A DNA stretch of 64,000 bases from Companilactobacillus formosensis. GTDB lineage: Bacteria > Bacillota > Bacilli > Lactobacillales > Lactobacillaceae. A model generated the notes under the pieces. The model did no database searches, was not told the DNA's origin, and saw only the letters and a program-made list of their open reading frames with translations. Of this stretch, positions 33,302-43,061 are shown piece after piece. Location of the stretch: contig NZ_BJDU01000002.1 in NCBI RefSeq assembly GCF_005405305.1, positions 124,001 to 188,000 of the forward strand, given 5' to 3'. Positions within the stretch are counted from its first letter, which is position 1. The number at the start of each line of letters is the position of its first letter. The position numbers and the translations under genes were made by a program.

Positions 33302-34123
33302 TTATCCTTTTTTATAACCATCAAAATGTAAAATTTCCATGATAATTGCGGCAGTCTCTTCAATTGATCTGTCGGCAACATTAATAACGGGACATCCTAA
33401 TTTCTTATATAATTTATTGGAGTAATCGAGTTCTTTTTGAATTTCGTCCTCTTCGGAATAAGTAGTGTTGGCACTTAGACCGTAAGCAATCATTCTCTGA
33501 CTACGGATTTTACTTAAAACGTTAATATCATTTGTCAAACCAACGATTTTCTTAGGATCAACGTCCCACAATTCGTCAGGAATGCCTGTCACAGGGCTTA
33601 ATGGAAGATTGGCTACTTTGATGTTTTTATTGGCTAGATAAAGTGAGAGCGGCGTTTTGGAGGTTCTAGAGATGCCCAAAAGGACAAGGTCAGCTTCTAA
33701 AAATCCTTTAGGATTCTGGCCATCATCATTGCTAACAGTAAATTCCATGGCGGAGATCATATCGAAGTAATCTTTATCAAGTTCGTGAATCAACCCTTTT
33801 TTACGAATTGGAACTTGTTTAGTCATTTGTGAGAAAGTTCCAATGATAGGATTTAAAATATCGTAATAGACGATGCCATTATCTTGGCAAAATTCATTAA
33901 TAACTTTACAAGTTTCTTTTGAAACAATTGTGTGCAAAACGACCGCTTTCTTCTCTTTGGCCATCTTTAAGATGTTATTTAGTTGTTCATCTTTTTTTAT
34001 AAAAGGATACTTAGTGTAAGTGGTATCCATTTCTGGAAATTGGATGAAAGCTGCTTTAGCAACTCTTAGAGCGGTTTCGCCGACTCCATCGGACAATACA
34101 AAAACGTCTAATTCTTGTTTCAT
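33302..34123 (-). CDS. Pyruvate, phosphate dikinase regulatory protein (DUF299/PSRP)
   Basis: 273 aa from ATG 34123, eight bases after GGAGG; a TTG further upstream is part of that site. The N-terminus has the family motif VFVLSDGVGETALRVAKAA, and the P-loop-like VLLGISRTSKTPLSLYLANKNIKVANLPL binds ADP. GCPVINVADRSIEETAAIIME is at the C-terminus. The family phosphorylates and dephosphorylates PPDK (or PEP synthase) on a Thr using ADP and Pi. No PPDK gene is in the window. Confidence 0.9.
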   Translation of the reverse strand: MKQELDVFVLSDGVGETALRVAKAAFIQFPEMDTTYTKYPFIKKDEQLNNILKMAKEKKAVVLHTIVSKETCKVINEFCQDNGIVYYDILNPIIGTFSQMTKQVPIRKKGLIHELDKDYFDMISAMEFTVSNDDGQNPKGFLEADLVLLGISRTSKTPLSLYLANKNIKVANLPLSPVTGIPDELWDVDPKKIVGLTNDINVLSKIRSQRMIAYGLSANTTYSEEDEIQKELDYSNKLYKKLGCPVINVADRSIEETAAIIMEILHFDGYKKG

Positions 34124-34245
34124 AATAAATTCCTCCAAAAAAATGTAAAAAATTATTTGAACATTATCTTCTTTTTGTTATAATAACATATGAACTGCAA
34201 GAGCAATAGACAGTTACGTTAGAAATCGGAAGGAGGGATTATCAT

Positions 34246-34428
34246 ATGGCAAAAACCGTCGTTCGTGAAAACGAGTCGCTTGATGATGCTCTTCGTCGAT
34301 TCAAACGTTCCGTTTCAAAGAGTGGTACTCTTCAAGAATATAGAAAACGTGAGTTTTACGAAAAGCCAAGTGTCAAGAGAAAGTTAAAATCTGAGGCTGC
34401 TCGTAAGCGCAACAAGAAACGTCGTTAA
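34246..34428 (+). CDS. rpsU: 30S ribosomal protein S21
   Basis: 60 aa, ATG after GGAGGGA. The sequence [35 protein letters not shown] and the basic C-terminal RKRNKKRR are diagnostic. A strong terminator follows before phoH. Confidence 0.97.
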   Translation: MAKTVVRENESLDDALRRFKRSVSKSGTLQEYRKREFYEKPSVKRKLKSEAARKRNKKRR

Positions 34429-34440
34429 TAGATAGTTTCG

Positions 34441-34478
34441 AAAGGTTAAAACAATTTATTGTTTTAACCTTTTTTTTG
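34441..34478 (+). terminator. Terminator of rpsU
   Basis: AAAGGTTAAAACAAT pairs perfectly with ATTGTTTTAACCTTT, followed by T residues. Confidence 0.9.
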
Positions 34479-34534
34479 TCAAAAAAATCGCTCATTGTGC
34501 TATCATTCAAATTAATAGGAAGGTTGGGTGTTTA

Positions 34535-35512
34535 TTGGCAGAAAAAGTTGAACAAATAAAAGAAAGCATTCAAATCAAAAATCCTCAAAACGCAATTAAC
34601 CTTTTCGGAGTTAACGATAGTAATTTGCATTTGATTGAGGAAGGACTCGATGTCCAGATTCATGCATTTGGTGATCGCTTAGATGTGACAGGCGTTGATG
34701 GGAATGTTCATCAAGCCTTAGCATTATTAAAGAAATTGATTGAATTAGCTCAAACAGGTATCAGTTTAGGTTCAGCCGATATCGTCAGTGGAATGAAAAT
34801 GGTTGAACGGGGCACATTAGAATACTTTGGCGATTTGTATAAAGATGAATTGCTGAAAGATTTTAGTGGCAAGCCAGTTCGTGTTAGAAACTTTGGTCAA
34901 AAGCAATATGTTAATGCTATAAATCATAACGATATTACCTTTGGAGTCGGACCAGCTGGTACTGGTAAAACTTACTTAGCTGTTGTTATGGCTATTGCAG
35001 CTTTGAAACAAGGTCGTGTTAAAAGAATCATCTTAACTCGTCCTGCTGTTGAAGCTGGAGAAAGTCTGGGATTCTTGCCTGGTGATTTGAAAGAAAAGGT
35101 TGATCCATATATGAGACCAATCTACGATGCTTTATATGCAATTTATGGAGCTGACCATACTAGTCGACTTCTTGAACGTGGCGTAATCGAAGTGGCCCCC
35201 TTAGCTTACATGAGAGGGCGTACGTTGGATGAGGCCTTCGTTATCCTAGATGAGGCTCAAAACACTACTAGAGAGCAAATGAAGATGTTTTTGACACGTT
35301 TAGGCTTTGATTCTAAGATGATTGTTAATGGTGATATCTCACAAATTGATTTGCCCGGTCATCAAAGAAGTGGTTTGATTCAAGCACAAGCAATTTTAAA
35401 AGATTTACCACATATTGGATTTGTAAACTTCAGTTCAGCGGATGTTGTTAGACACCCAGTTGTTGCTGAAATTATCGATGCTTATGAGGATTCAGATAAA
35501 ACTAAAAAATAA
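34535..35512 (+). CDS. phoH: PhoH-family ATPase (YbeZ/PhoH)
   Basis: 325 aa; TTG start 11 bases after AGGAAGG. The N-terminal region (INLFGVNDSNLHLIEEGLDVQIHAFGDRLDVTG) is a KH-like fold. The PhoH ATPase domain has Walker A GPAGTGKTYLAVVMA, RPAVEAGESLGFLPGD and Walker B FVILDEAQNTT. It is an RNA-associated ATPase working with YbeY, whose gene follows. Confidence 0.93.
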   Translation: MAEKVEQIKESIQIKNPQNAINLFGVNDSNLHLIEEGLDVQIHAFGDRLDVTGVDGNVHQALALLKKLIELAQTGISLGSADIVSGMKMVERGTLEYFGDLYKDELLKDFSGKPVRVRNFGQKQYVNAINHNDITFGVGPAGTGKTYLAVVMAIAALKQGRVKRIILTRPAVEAGESLGFLPGDLKEKVDPYMRPIYDALYAIYGADHTSRLLERGVIEVAPLAYMRGRTLDEAFVILDEAQNTTREQMKMFLTRLGFDSKMIVNGDISQIDLPGHQRSGLIQAQAILKDLPHIGFVNFSSADVVRHPVVAEIIDAYEDSDKTKK

Positions 35513-35530
35513 CTATTGGGGATTATTATT

Positions 35531-36001
35531 ATGGACTTAGAAATTTACAATGATGATAATTTGATTGACCAAGCAAGAGAAAATTGGGTCAAAGATATCG
35601 TTCAATTCACTTTTAACAAATTGGAACTAAAAGATAGTACTCAATTGTCGATTCATTTTGTTACTAAAGATAAGATACATGAGATCAACAAAGAATATCG
35701 TGATACTGATCGTGCGACTGATGTTATCAGTTTTGCTATCAATGATGGTGAAGATTCTTTGGATTACTTAGAAGCACAAATTCCTGATTTGCCAGTCGAT
35801 TTAGGCGATTTATTTATCAGTGTTGAAATTGTTGATGAACATGCCAAGGAATATGAACATTCATTTGACCGTGAATTAGGTTATACGATCGTTCATGGTA
35901 TCTTGCACTTAAATGGCTATGATCATATTAAAAAAGAAGACGAAAAAGTTATGATTGGTCTTCAAGAAAAAATTCTTAGTGCCTATGGCTTAGAAAAATA
36001 A
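35531..36001 (+). CDS. ybeY: Endoribonuclease YbeY
   Basis: 156 aa from ATG 35531; the longer TTG start at 35516 overlaps the TTGGGG site. The zinc motif is HGILHLNGYDH, preceded by REYRDTDRATDVISFAI and PVDLGDLFISVEIV. It takes part in 16S rRNA 3' maturation and ribosome quality control. The usual next gene, dgkA, is not here; a terminator follows instead. Confidence 0.95.
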   Translation: MDLEIYNDDNLIDQARENWVKDIVQFTFNKLELKDSTQLSIHFVTKDKIHEINKEYRDTDRATDVISFAINDGEDSLDYLEAQIPDLPVDLGDLFISVEIVDEHAKEYEHSFDRELGYTIVHGILHLNGYDHIKKEDEKVMIGLQEKILSAYGLEK

Positions 36002-36005
36002 TTTT

Positions 36006-36041
36006 AAAAAGAATATAAGGCTTAGCTTTGTATTCTTTTTT
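36006..36041 (+). terminator. Terminator of phoH-ybeY
   Basis: AAAAAGAATATAAG pairs with CTTTGTATTCTTTTT (one bulge), separating ybeY from era. Confidence 0.8.
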
Positions 36042-36142
36042 GTTATGTTTTACTTTGAGGATTAATCAATCTCTTGTATTATAATTAGTAATTGGGAATT
36101 ACAAAACAACTGAATAATCAGTGATAAGGATATGGAATAATT

Positions 36143-37054
36143 ATGGAAAATAACTTTAAATCAGGATTCGTTGCAATTATCGGACGTCCTAATGTTGGTA
36201 AATCAACTTTTATGAATCGTATCATTAAAGAACAAATTGCCATCACTTCACCAAAGGCTCAAACAACTCGTAACAAGATCCAAGGTATTTATACTGACGA
36301 CGAGCGTCAAATCATCTTTTTGGATACACCAGGTATTCATAAACCTCATAATGATTTGGATCAATACATGGATAAAGCTGCTATTTCGGCTCTAAAAGAA
36401 GTCGATGCGGTACTTTTCATGACTGAAGCCGGTGAACAAGCAGGACCTGGAGATAAATTTATCATTGAAGAATTGAAGAAAGTTAAGGCTCCAGTTTTCT
36501 TGATTTTAAATAAGATTGATTTGATCAACCCCGATGAAATGGCACCACAAATTGATGAATACAAAGACTTGATGGATTTTGCTGAAATTATTCCAATTTC
36601 AGCTACAAATGGTAATAATGTCGATGATTTGATTGACTCTTTGACAAAAGCCTTGCCAGTTGGTCCTCAATATTACGCTGATGATCAAATTACTGACCAC
36701 CCTGAATACTTCATTGTTGGAGAATTGATTCGTGAAAAGATTTTGGAAGATACTCGTGATGAAATTCCTCACTCAATTGCCGTAGTAGTTGAATCGATGA
36801 ATCAACGTTCAGAAGCTGGTAAACTTCAAATTGAAGCTTATATCTATGTTGAACGTGATAGTCAAAAGCCAATCGTTATCGGTAAAGGTGGTTCAATGCT
36901 TAAGAATATTGGTATCGGTTCAAGAATTAAGATCGAACATTTATTAGGTGAAAAAGTCAATTTGAAACTTTGGGTTCGTGTTAAAAAGAACTGGCGTGAT
37001 GATCCAGCCTTCTTAGCAAGTGCTGGCTATTCATTGAAGGACTTGAATAATTAA
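36143..37054 (+). CDS. era: GTPase Era
   Basis: 303 aa. G-motifs [17 protein letters not shown] and NKIDL, and the C-terminal KH domain with [35 protein letters not shown] are present. It binds 16S rRNA in 30S assembly. The stop codon shares its last base with the recO ATG. Confidence 0.97.
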   Translation: MENNFKSGFVAIIGRPNVGKSTFMNRIIKEQIAITSPKAQTTRNKIQGIYTDDERQIIFLDTPGIHKPHNDLDQYMDKAAISALKEVDAVLFMTEAGEQAGPGDKFIIEELKKVKAPVFLILNKIDLINPDEMAPQIDEYKDLMDFAEIIPISATNGNNVDDLIDSLTKALPVGPQYYADDQITDHPEYFIVGELIREKILEDTRDEIPHSIAVVVESMNQRSEAGKLQIEAYIYVERDSQKPIVIGKGGSMLKNIGIGSRIKIEHLLGEKVNLKLWVRVKKNWRDDPAFLASAGYSLKDLNN

Positions 37055-37812
37055 TGGCTCAAGTTCCAACTAATTTTTTTGGTATCGTCGTTCGTAGGCA
37101 ACGTTACAAGGAAAGGGATGCACTAGTTACTATTTTGACTAAGGAGTATGGATTTAAGACTTTTTTAGTCCGAGGGACCCAGACCGCTAAGTCAAAAATT
37201 TCTGGAGCAGTGATTACTTTTTCTTATGGCGATTATTTGGGAGTCGTCAAAAATGATGGCTTATCTTATTTGAATTCAGCTAGTAATATCAAGCAATTTG
37301 ATGAAATCGTCCAAGATATCGAATTGAATGCCTATGCGACCTTTTTATTTGATCTGTATCATGAAGCTTTTGTCGACGACCCAGTGCCAGACTCATGGTA
37401 TCGAATGTTGTTTAAAGCTTTGTTGTACATTGAAAATGGCTATGATGCCCAAATTATTGTCAATATTATGCAGATGAAACTGTTAAGTGCTTTTGGAGTG
37501 GCCCCCAATATGGATAGCTGTGTCGTTGGTGGTGAAACTGAAGGTGTCTTTGATTTTTCAGTCTTATTAGGTGGGATTATTTGTTCAAAGCATTTTGACG
37601 AAGATATCCATCGCTTGCATATTCCGAAACGAATCATTTATTTCTTGAGGCTATTTAGTAAAATCGATCTTTCACAAGTAGGGCGAATCGAAATCAAAGA
37701 GAATAATAAAGATTTGATTCAGCATGCCATTGATGCAATTTATTTAGGAACAGTTGGCTACTATCCTAAAAGCAAAACTTTTATTGACAAAATGAAGCGA
37801 GTTCGTTTTTAG
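37054..37812 (+). CDS. recO: DNA repair protein RecO
   Basis: 252 aa, overlapping era by one base. The N-terminal OB fold (GIVVRRQRYKERDALVTILTKEYG) and helical C-terminal half match RecO. The zinc-finger region reads DSCVVGGETEGVFDFSVLLGGIICSKHF: the second Cys of the usual CxxC is Gly, and the last ligand is His, so the metal site is altered or lost. RecO loads RecA together with RecR. Confidence 0.93.
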   Translation: MAQVPTNFFGIVVRRQRYKERDALVTILTKEYGFKTFLVRGTQTAKSKISGAVITFSYGDYLGVVKNDGLSYLNSASNIKQFDEIVQDIELNAYATFLFDLYHEAFVDDPVPDSWYRMLFKALLYIENGYDAQIIVNIMQMKLLSAFGVAPNMDSCVVGGETEGVFDFSVLLGGIICSKHFDEDIHRLHIPKRIIYFLRLFSKIDLSQVGRIEIKENNKDLIQHAIDAIYLGTVGYYPKSKTFIDKMKRVRF

Positions 37813-37816
37813 TGGA

Positions 37817-37845
37817 TTGACAATTTTTACAAAAATGGTTATATT
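37817..37845 (+). promoter_or_regulatory. Promoter of the glyQS T-box transcript
   Basis: TTGACA (37817-37822) and TATATT (37840-37845) are 17 bases apart, directly after recO. Confidence 0.75.
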
Positions 37846-37852
37846 GATAAAT

Positions 37853-38010
37853 GTTGAAACAGCGACGAAGAATAGTGAAAGCTTCGATTGAATTATGGCG
37901 TACGATTTAATTTGAATATAAAAGAGCAGGACTTAGTCCTGAATTAGGGTGGAACCGCGAATACTCGTCCCTTGCAGAAGTACCTCAGTGTACCTGCAAG
38001 GGATTTTTTT
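37853..38010 (+). promoter_or_regulatory. T-box riboswitch of glyQS
   Basis: The T-box core AATTAGGGTGGAACCGCG is at 37942-37959. A stem I hairpin (CGAAG...CTTCG) is near 37875-37893, and a likely Gly specifier GGC lies near 37898. The terminator CCCTTGCAG / CTGCAAGGG with T7 is at 37969-38010. It is the short glycyl type lacking part of the usual stem structure. Uncharged tRNA(Gly) would turn on glyQS. Confidence 0.9.
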
Positions 38011-38033
38011 GTATCCATCCGAAGGGAGAAAAC

Positions 38034-38942
38034 ATGGTCAAAAAATTAAATATACAAGATATGATTCTTACGCTCCAAAAGTTTTGGGGTAGTAAGGGCT
38101 GCATGTTGATGCAAGCTTATGATACAGAAAAAGGTGCCGGAACAATGAGTCCTTATACGTTCCTTCGTGCCATTGGACCTGAACCTTGGAATGCTGCCTA
38201 CGTTGAACCTTCAAGACGTCCCGCTGATGGTCGTTATGGTGAAAACCCTAACCGTTTATACCAACACCACCAATTCCAAGTAGTTATGAAACCAGCTCCA
38301 GAAGATATCCAAGAATATTACTTAGATTCACTTCGTGCTTTAGGAATTGAACCTTTGGAACATGATATTCGTTTCGTTGAAGATAACTGGGAAAACCCAT
38401 CAATGGGTTGTGCCGGTGTTGGTTGGGAAGTTTGGCTTGACGGTATGGAAGTTTCCCAATTTACATACTTCCAACAAGTCGGTGGACTTCAATGTCACCC
38501 AACAACTAGTGAAATCACATATGGTGTAGAACGTTTAGCATCATACATCCAAGATGTTAACTCAGTTTATGATCTTGAATGGGGTGATGGCGTATTGTAC
38601 GGTGATATCTTCAAAGAACCTGAATACGAACACTCAAAATACTCATTTGAAGAAAGCAATCAAGATATGCTTTTCAAATTCTTCGATGAATATGAAAAAG
38701 AAGCTAACCGTTTGATGGATCTAAGTTTGGTTCACCCAGCTTATGATTACATTTTGAAATGTTCACATACATTTAACTTGCTAGATGCCAGAGGTGCTGT
38801 TTCAGTTACTGAACGTGCTGCCTTCTTGTCACGTATTAGAAAGATGGCTCACAAGGTTGCTAAGGCCTTCGTTGAAGAAAGAAAGAAACGTGGCTTCCCA
38901 CTTTTAGCAAATAGTGATGCAAAGGAGAAAGCAAATGACTAA
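38034..38942 (+). CDS. glyQ: Glycyl-tRNA synthetase alpha subunit
   Basis: 302 aa. Class II motifs are clear: [53 protein letters not shown], and [28 protein letters not shown]. It makes the catalytic subunit of the alpha2-beta2 enzyme. It overlaps glyS by 8 bases. Confidence 0.98.
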   Translation: MVKKLNIQDMILTLQKFWGSKGCMLMQAYDTEKGAGTMSPYTFLRAIGPEPWNAAYVEPSRRPADGRYGENPNRLYQHHQFQVVMKPAPEDIQEYYLDSLRALGIEPLEHDIRFVEDNWENPSMGCAGVGWEVWLDGMEVSQFTYFQQVGGLQCHPTTSEITYGVERLASYIQDVNSVYDLEWGDGVLYGDIFKEPEYEHSKYSFEESNQDMLFKFFDEYEKEANRLMDLSLVHPAYDYILKCSHTFNLLDARGAVSVTERAAFLSRIRKMAHKVAKAFVEERKKRGFPLLANSDAKEKAND

Positions 38943-40995
38943 AAATTACTTATTAGAAATTGGTTTGGAAGAAATGCCAGCTCACGTTGTAACTAAGAGT
39001 GTGAACCAATTTGCCCAAAGAGCTGAAAAATTCTTGAAAGAAAATCGTATTTCTTTTGATTCAATCGAAAAGTATTCAACTCCTAGACGTTTGACTATTT
39101 TGGTTAAAGGTATCGCTGAAAAGCAAACTGATATTGATGTTAAAGCAAAGGGACCTTCTAAAAAGATTGCCCAAGATGCTGACGGCAACTGGACTAAAGC
39201 TGCTCAAGGATTTGCTCGTGGACAAGGGATGACTGCCGACGATATTTTCTTTGAAGATCTTAAAGGTACAGAATATGCTTACATCCAAAAGCATGAAGAT
39301 GGTCAAAAAGTTGAAGATGTTTTGAGCCATATGGACGAAGTTATCAAAGCCATCACATTCCCTACAAGAATGCGTTGGGGTTCATATGACTTTGAATACA
39401 TCAGACCAATTCACTGGTTGGTATCACTATTGGATACTGAAGAAGTACCAGTAAAGATTTTGGACGTTGTTTCTGGCCGTATCAGTCGCGGTCACAGATT
39501 CTTAGGTCAAGATGTTGAAATCGACGACGCTAAAAATTATGTTGAAAAATTAAAGTCACAATTTGTTATCGTTGATGCTAAAGTTCGTAAACAAATTATT
39601 TCTGACCAAATCGCAAAAATTGCTCAAGATAACAACTGGGATATCGATGTAGATGCTGACTTGTTGGAAGAAGTTAACAACTTAGTTGAATATCCAACTA
39701 CTTTCTATGGTTCATTCGACAAGAAATATTTGGAAATTCCTGATGAAGTTTTGATTACTTCAATGAAAGATAACCAAAGATATTTCTACGTTCGTGACCA
39801 AGAAGGAAACTTAGCTCCTTACTTTATCGGGGTTAGAAATGGTAACTCAGAACACATTGAAAACGTTATTCGTGGTAATGAAAAAGTTCTAGTAGCTCGT
39901 CTAGAAGATGCTGACTTCTTCTTTAAGGAAGATCAAAAGAAGACCATTGCTGATTACGTTGAAAAACTTAAATCAGTTAACTTCCACGTTAAAATCGGTA
40001 CAATGTATGAAAAAATGGCTCGTGTACACCAAATTGCTGACCATTTAGCTGATATTTTCCAATTCTCAGACACAGAAAGAAAAGATTTGCTCCGTGCTAG
40101 TGACATTTACAAGTTTGATCTTGTAACTAACATGGTTGATGAATTCTCTGAATTACAAGGTGTCATGGGTGAGAAGTACGCTGAGATCATGGGTGAAACA
40201 AAAGCCGTTGCTCAAGCAATTAGAGAACACTACATGCCAATTTCTTCAGAAGGCGCTTTGCCAGAAACTAAAGTTGGTGCAGCCTTAGCTATTGCTGACA
40301 AATTAGATTCAATTGAAACGTTCTTTGCTGTTGATTTGATTCCTAGTGGTTCAAATGATCCTTATGCTTTGCGTCGTCAAGCTTATGGTATCGTTAGAAT
40401 TCTTGATCAATATCAATGGTCAATGAACTTAAATGACTTACAAGATTACTTGAAGGACAATGTAACAGTTCCTGAAAAATTAGACTTGAATGCTCATAAA
40501 CAAGATGTAATCGACTTCATGATCGATCGTGTTCGTCAATTGTTGAAGCAAAACAAGATCAGAACTGACATCATTGATGCTGTTGCTGGTGGTTCAAATA
40601 TTGACGCTATCGAAATGATCAACGTTGCTCAAGTGCTTCAAAACCACGTTAACGATGATGACTTCAAGGTAGTTATGGAAGCTCTTGGCAGAATCGTGAA
40701 CTTGTCTAAGAAAGCTAAGTTCGGTTATTCTGATGATTTGGCCGTTGATGATTCACTATTTGAAAATCCATCTGAATCACAGTTGAATCAACAAGTCGCT
40801 GCTATCAAGAATGACAACGCTGAAGATTTATTCAAACAATTAGCTGCTTTACGTCCTGTAATTGACTCATATTTTGATGAAAATATGATCATGGCTAAAG
40901 ATGAAAAAGTTAAGAATAATCGTTTGACTCAATTAGTTATTGCCAATCACTTGATTGCTAACTTGGGTGATTTATCTAAGATCGTTACTAAATAA
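38935..40995 (+). CDS. glyS: Glycyl-tRNA synthetase beta subunit
   Basis: 686 aa from ATG 38935, behind AAAGGAG; longer starts lie inside glyQ. The N-terminus [15 protein letters not shown], the middle [32 protein letters not shown] and HD-like helices, and the C-terminal anticodon domain match GlyS. It binds tRNA and stabilises the enzyme. Confidence 0.97.
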   Translation: MTKNYLLEIGLEEMPAHVVTKSVNQFAQRAEKFLKENRISFDSIEKYSTPRRLTILVKGIAEKQTDIDVKAKGPSKKIAQDADGNWTKAAQGFARGQGMTADDIFFEDLKGTEYAYIQKHEDGQKVEDVLSHMDEVIKAITFPTRMRWGSYDFEYIRPIHWLVSLLDTEEVPVKILDVVSGRISRGHRFLGQDVEIDDAKNYVEKLKSQFVIVDAKVRKQIISDQIAKIAQDNNWDIDVDADLLEEVNNLVEYPTTFYGSFDKKYLEIPDEVLITSMKDNQRYFYVRDQEGNLAPYFIGVRNGNSEHIENVIRGNEKVLVARLEDADFFFKEDQKKTIADYVEKLKSVNFHVKIGTMYEKMARVHQIADHLADIFQFSDTERKDLLRASDIYKFDLVTNMVDEFSELQGVMGEKYAEIMGETKAVAQAIREHYMPISSEGALPETKVGAALAIADKLDSIETFFAVDLIPSGSNDPYALRRQAYGIVRILDQYQWSMNLNDLQDYLKDNVTVPEKLDLNAHKQDVIDFMIDRVRQLLKQNKIRTDIIDAVAGGSNIDAIEMINVAQVLQNHVNDDDFKVVMEALGRIVNLSKKAKFGYSDDLAVDDSLFENPSESQLNQQVAAIKNDNAEDLFKQLAALRPVIDSYFDENMIMAKDEKVKNNRLTQLVIANHLIANLGDLSKIVTK

Positions 40996-41007
40996 GCGTT
41001 TTGAAGA

Positions 41008-41031
41008 AGCTGCCTTTTGGGCAGTTTTTTT
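41008..41031 (+). terminator. Terminator of glyQS
   Basis: CTGCC pairs with GGCAG around a TTTTG loop, followed by seven T residues. Confidence 0.75.
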
Positions 41032-41067
41032 ATTTTCAAAAAATTCGTCAAAAAGCAAGTTAATTAC

Positions 41068-41095
41068 GTGACTTTTATATAGGACCGTGTATAAT
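41068..41095 (+). promoter_or_regulatory. Promoter of the dnaG-rpoD operon
   Basis: GTGACT (41068-41073) and consensus TATAAT (41090-41095) are 16 bases apart. The transcript would start near 41102, at the left edge of a structured leader. Confidence 0.6.
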
Positions 41096-41101
41096 GAATA
41101 G

Positions 41102-41206
41102 TTGACAAGTGACTAGTGGTCCCAGTTTGCACTTTTTGTGGGAGCACTTTTTTATTTACTAGTCGCTGGTGGTTAAGATCGTGAACGATTTTAACATCTA
41201 TTAAGC
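41102..41206 (+). promoter_or_regulatory. Structured leader of dnaG with internal terminator-like hairpin
   Basis: An inner stem, GTGGTCCCA (41116-41124) / TGGGAGCAC (41139-41147), is followed by T6. An outer 10-bp stem, AGTGACTAGT (41108-41117) / ACTAGTCGCT (41158-41167), closes over it and its T run. A third hairpin, GTTAAGATCGT / ACGATTTTAAC (41172-41195), sits just before the ribosome binding site. The design suggests attenuation or processing of the dnaG-rpoD message. No known riboswitch class was recognised. Confidence 0.6.
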
Positions 41207-41220
41207 AGGAGGTGACGGCC

Positions 41221-43041
41221 ATGGCAACACGGATTCCTCAGGAATTCATTGATGAAGTTACCTCGAAAACTAATATCGTCGATGTTATTAGTAAGTACGT
41301 ACAATTAAAAAAGTCAGGTAAGAATTTGTTTGGACTTTGCCCGTTTCATGAAGAACGAACTCCTTCGTTTTCAGTTGCAGAGGACAAGCAAATTTTTCAC
41401 TGCTTTAGTTGTGGTCGTGGGGGTAATGTTTTCAAATTCATTATGGAGATGGAAAACAAATCTTTTCCAGAAGCCGTAATTGAAGTTGCCCAAATGGGTA
41501 ATATTCCTGTCCCTGACCAATACGAAGCTAAGAACAATCAATACCAAAATTCTGATAGCCAAACTCTTTTGAAAATGTATGCTGATGCAGCTAAGCTATA
41601 TAGTCACATTTTATTGAAAACAGAGAATGGCACCAATTCTTTGAAGTATTTAAGAAATCGTCAACTGGATGATGACTTAATTCAAACTTTTGGTATCGGC
41701 TACGCACCAAATAATAACAATCTTTTGTTACAGTTTTTCAAAGATCGAGATATCAGTGAAGATATTTTGAGGAAATCGGGATTGTTTGCACAAAATCAAG
41801 AAGGGGAGTTGTTTGACCGTTTTCGGGATCGAGTAATGATTCCAATTACTGACGAGTCTGGCAATATCATTGCTTTCTCAGGACGTATTTTAGATAAGGA
41901 AGCTTCAACAGCTAAGTATCTTAATAGTCCTGAAACGGAGATTTTTAACAAAGGTAAGACTCTGTTCAATTTGAACAATGCCAAAAAAGAAATCCGTGAA
42001 AAAGGCAATGTGATTCTGTTTGAAGGTTTTATGGATGTTATTAGTGCGTACAAAGCCGGTGTCACTAATGGTGTGGCTTCGATGGGTACTAGTTTGACAG
42101 ATCAACAGTTATACGTTTTAAGTCGTCTGACTAATCAAATCAATATTTGTTACGATGGCGATGATCCTGGAGTTGAAGCTACTTATCGGGCTTTGACTCA
42201 ACTGACTGATGAACGTTTCACTTATGGAGTTATCAGCATTCCGGATAAAAAGGATCCTGATGAGTTCATTAAGAGTGAGGGTTCTGAGAAGTTTCAAAAT
42301 TTAGCTAATAGTGTTCAAACGCCAATTTCCTTCATTTTGAATTACTTCAAACGTAACTATAATCTCAATAACGAACATGATCAGTTGGAATTTTTGAATC
42401 AGTCGTTAAAAGAGATCGTAAAATTACAATCGCCTGTTGAAGTTGATATGTATGTTGGCAGGGTTGCTGATGAGATGAATGTCTCAAAAGACGCTATCAA
42501 TAAGGAATTAGATACATTACGGCGTCAAATTTCAATTCAAAAACCAGCCAATAATTATAAAGACGTTCAACAACATGCTTTGGAAAAAGTCACCTCGAGT
42601 GTTAGACCCAAATATGATCGTCTAGAGAAATCTGAGCGGTATTTGTTGTATTGGGCAATCAATTTCCCCGAGATCAGAATTAATTTAAAGGGTGATGGTT
42701 TCAAGTTTGTTCACCAAAATTACCAACGAATTTTTGACTCATTGTTGTCGTATGCTGAACAAAATGATGCAGCAGAAGAGATCAATATCTCTGATTTTAT
42801 GAATGTTTTAGATAATGACGATAAAAATTTGTTAGCAGAACTTGAAATGATGAATATGCCAGTTGAATATAATGATCAAGAAATTGATGATTATATGAAC
42901 AATATCAAGAATTCTGGATTGGAGTCGCAATTAAGTGACATCAATCAGCAACTCAAAAAGGCGGCGATGGTCGGTGACAATCAATTGCAGTTAGAGTTAA
43001 CGCAGCAATTGATTAAAGTAAGAAGAATCCTTAGCAATTAA
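41221..43041 (+). CDS. dnaG: DNA primase DnaG
   Basis: 606 aa from ATG 41221, six bases after GGAGGTGA. The N-terminal CHC2 zinc finger has LCPFHEERTPSFSV and FHCFSCGRGGNVFKFIM. The catalytic Toprim domain has GYAPN, FSGRILDKE, VILFEGFMDVISAYKAG and CYDGDDPGVEA. The C-terminal helicase-binding domain ends at residue 606. It makes RNA primers for replication. rpoD follows by 20 bases, as in the macromolecular synthesis operon. Confidence 0.97.
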   Translation: MATRIPQEFIDEVTSKTNIVDVISKYVQLKKSGKNLFGLCPFHEERTPSFSVAEDKQIFHCFSCGRGGNVFKFIMEMENKSFPEAVIEVAQMGNIPVPDQYEAKNNQYQNSDSQTLLKMYADAAKLYSHILLKTENGTNSLKYLRNRQLDDDLIQTFGIGYAPNNNNLLLQFFKDRDISEDILRKSGLFAQNQEGELFDRFRDRVMIPITDESGNIIAFSGRILDKEASTAKYLNSPETEIFNKGKTLFNLNNAKKEIREKGNVILFEGFMDVISAYKAGVTNGVASMGTSLTDQQLYVLSRLTNQINICYDGDDPGVEATYRALTQLTDERFTYGVISIPDKKDPDEFIKSEGSEKFQNLANSVQTPISFILNYFKRNYNLNNEHDQLEFLNQSLKEIVKLQSPVEVDMYVGRVADEMNVSKDAINKELDTLRRQISIQKPANNYKDVQQHALEKVTSSVRPKYDRLEKSERYLLYWAINFPEIRINLKGDGFKFVHQNYQRIFDSLLSYAEQNDAAEEINISDFMNVLDNDDKNLLAELEMMNMPVEYNDQEIDDYMNNIKNSGLESQLSDINQQLKKAAMVGDNQLQLELTQQLIKVRRILSN

Positions 43042-43061
43042 GCATACTGGAGGAATAATAT

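Noticed and set aside
36361-36564. Reverse-strand ORFs inside era, glyS, dnaG and other core genes
   Set aside because: They are shadows of conserved forward genes and lack ribosome binding sites.
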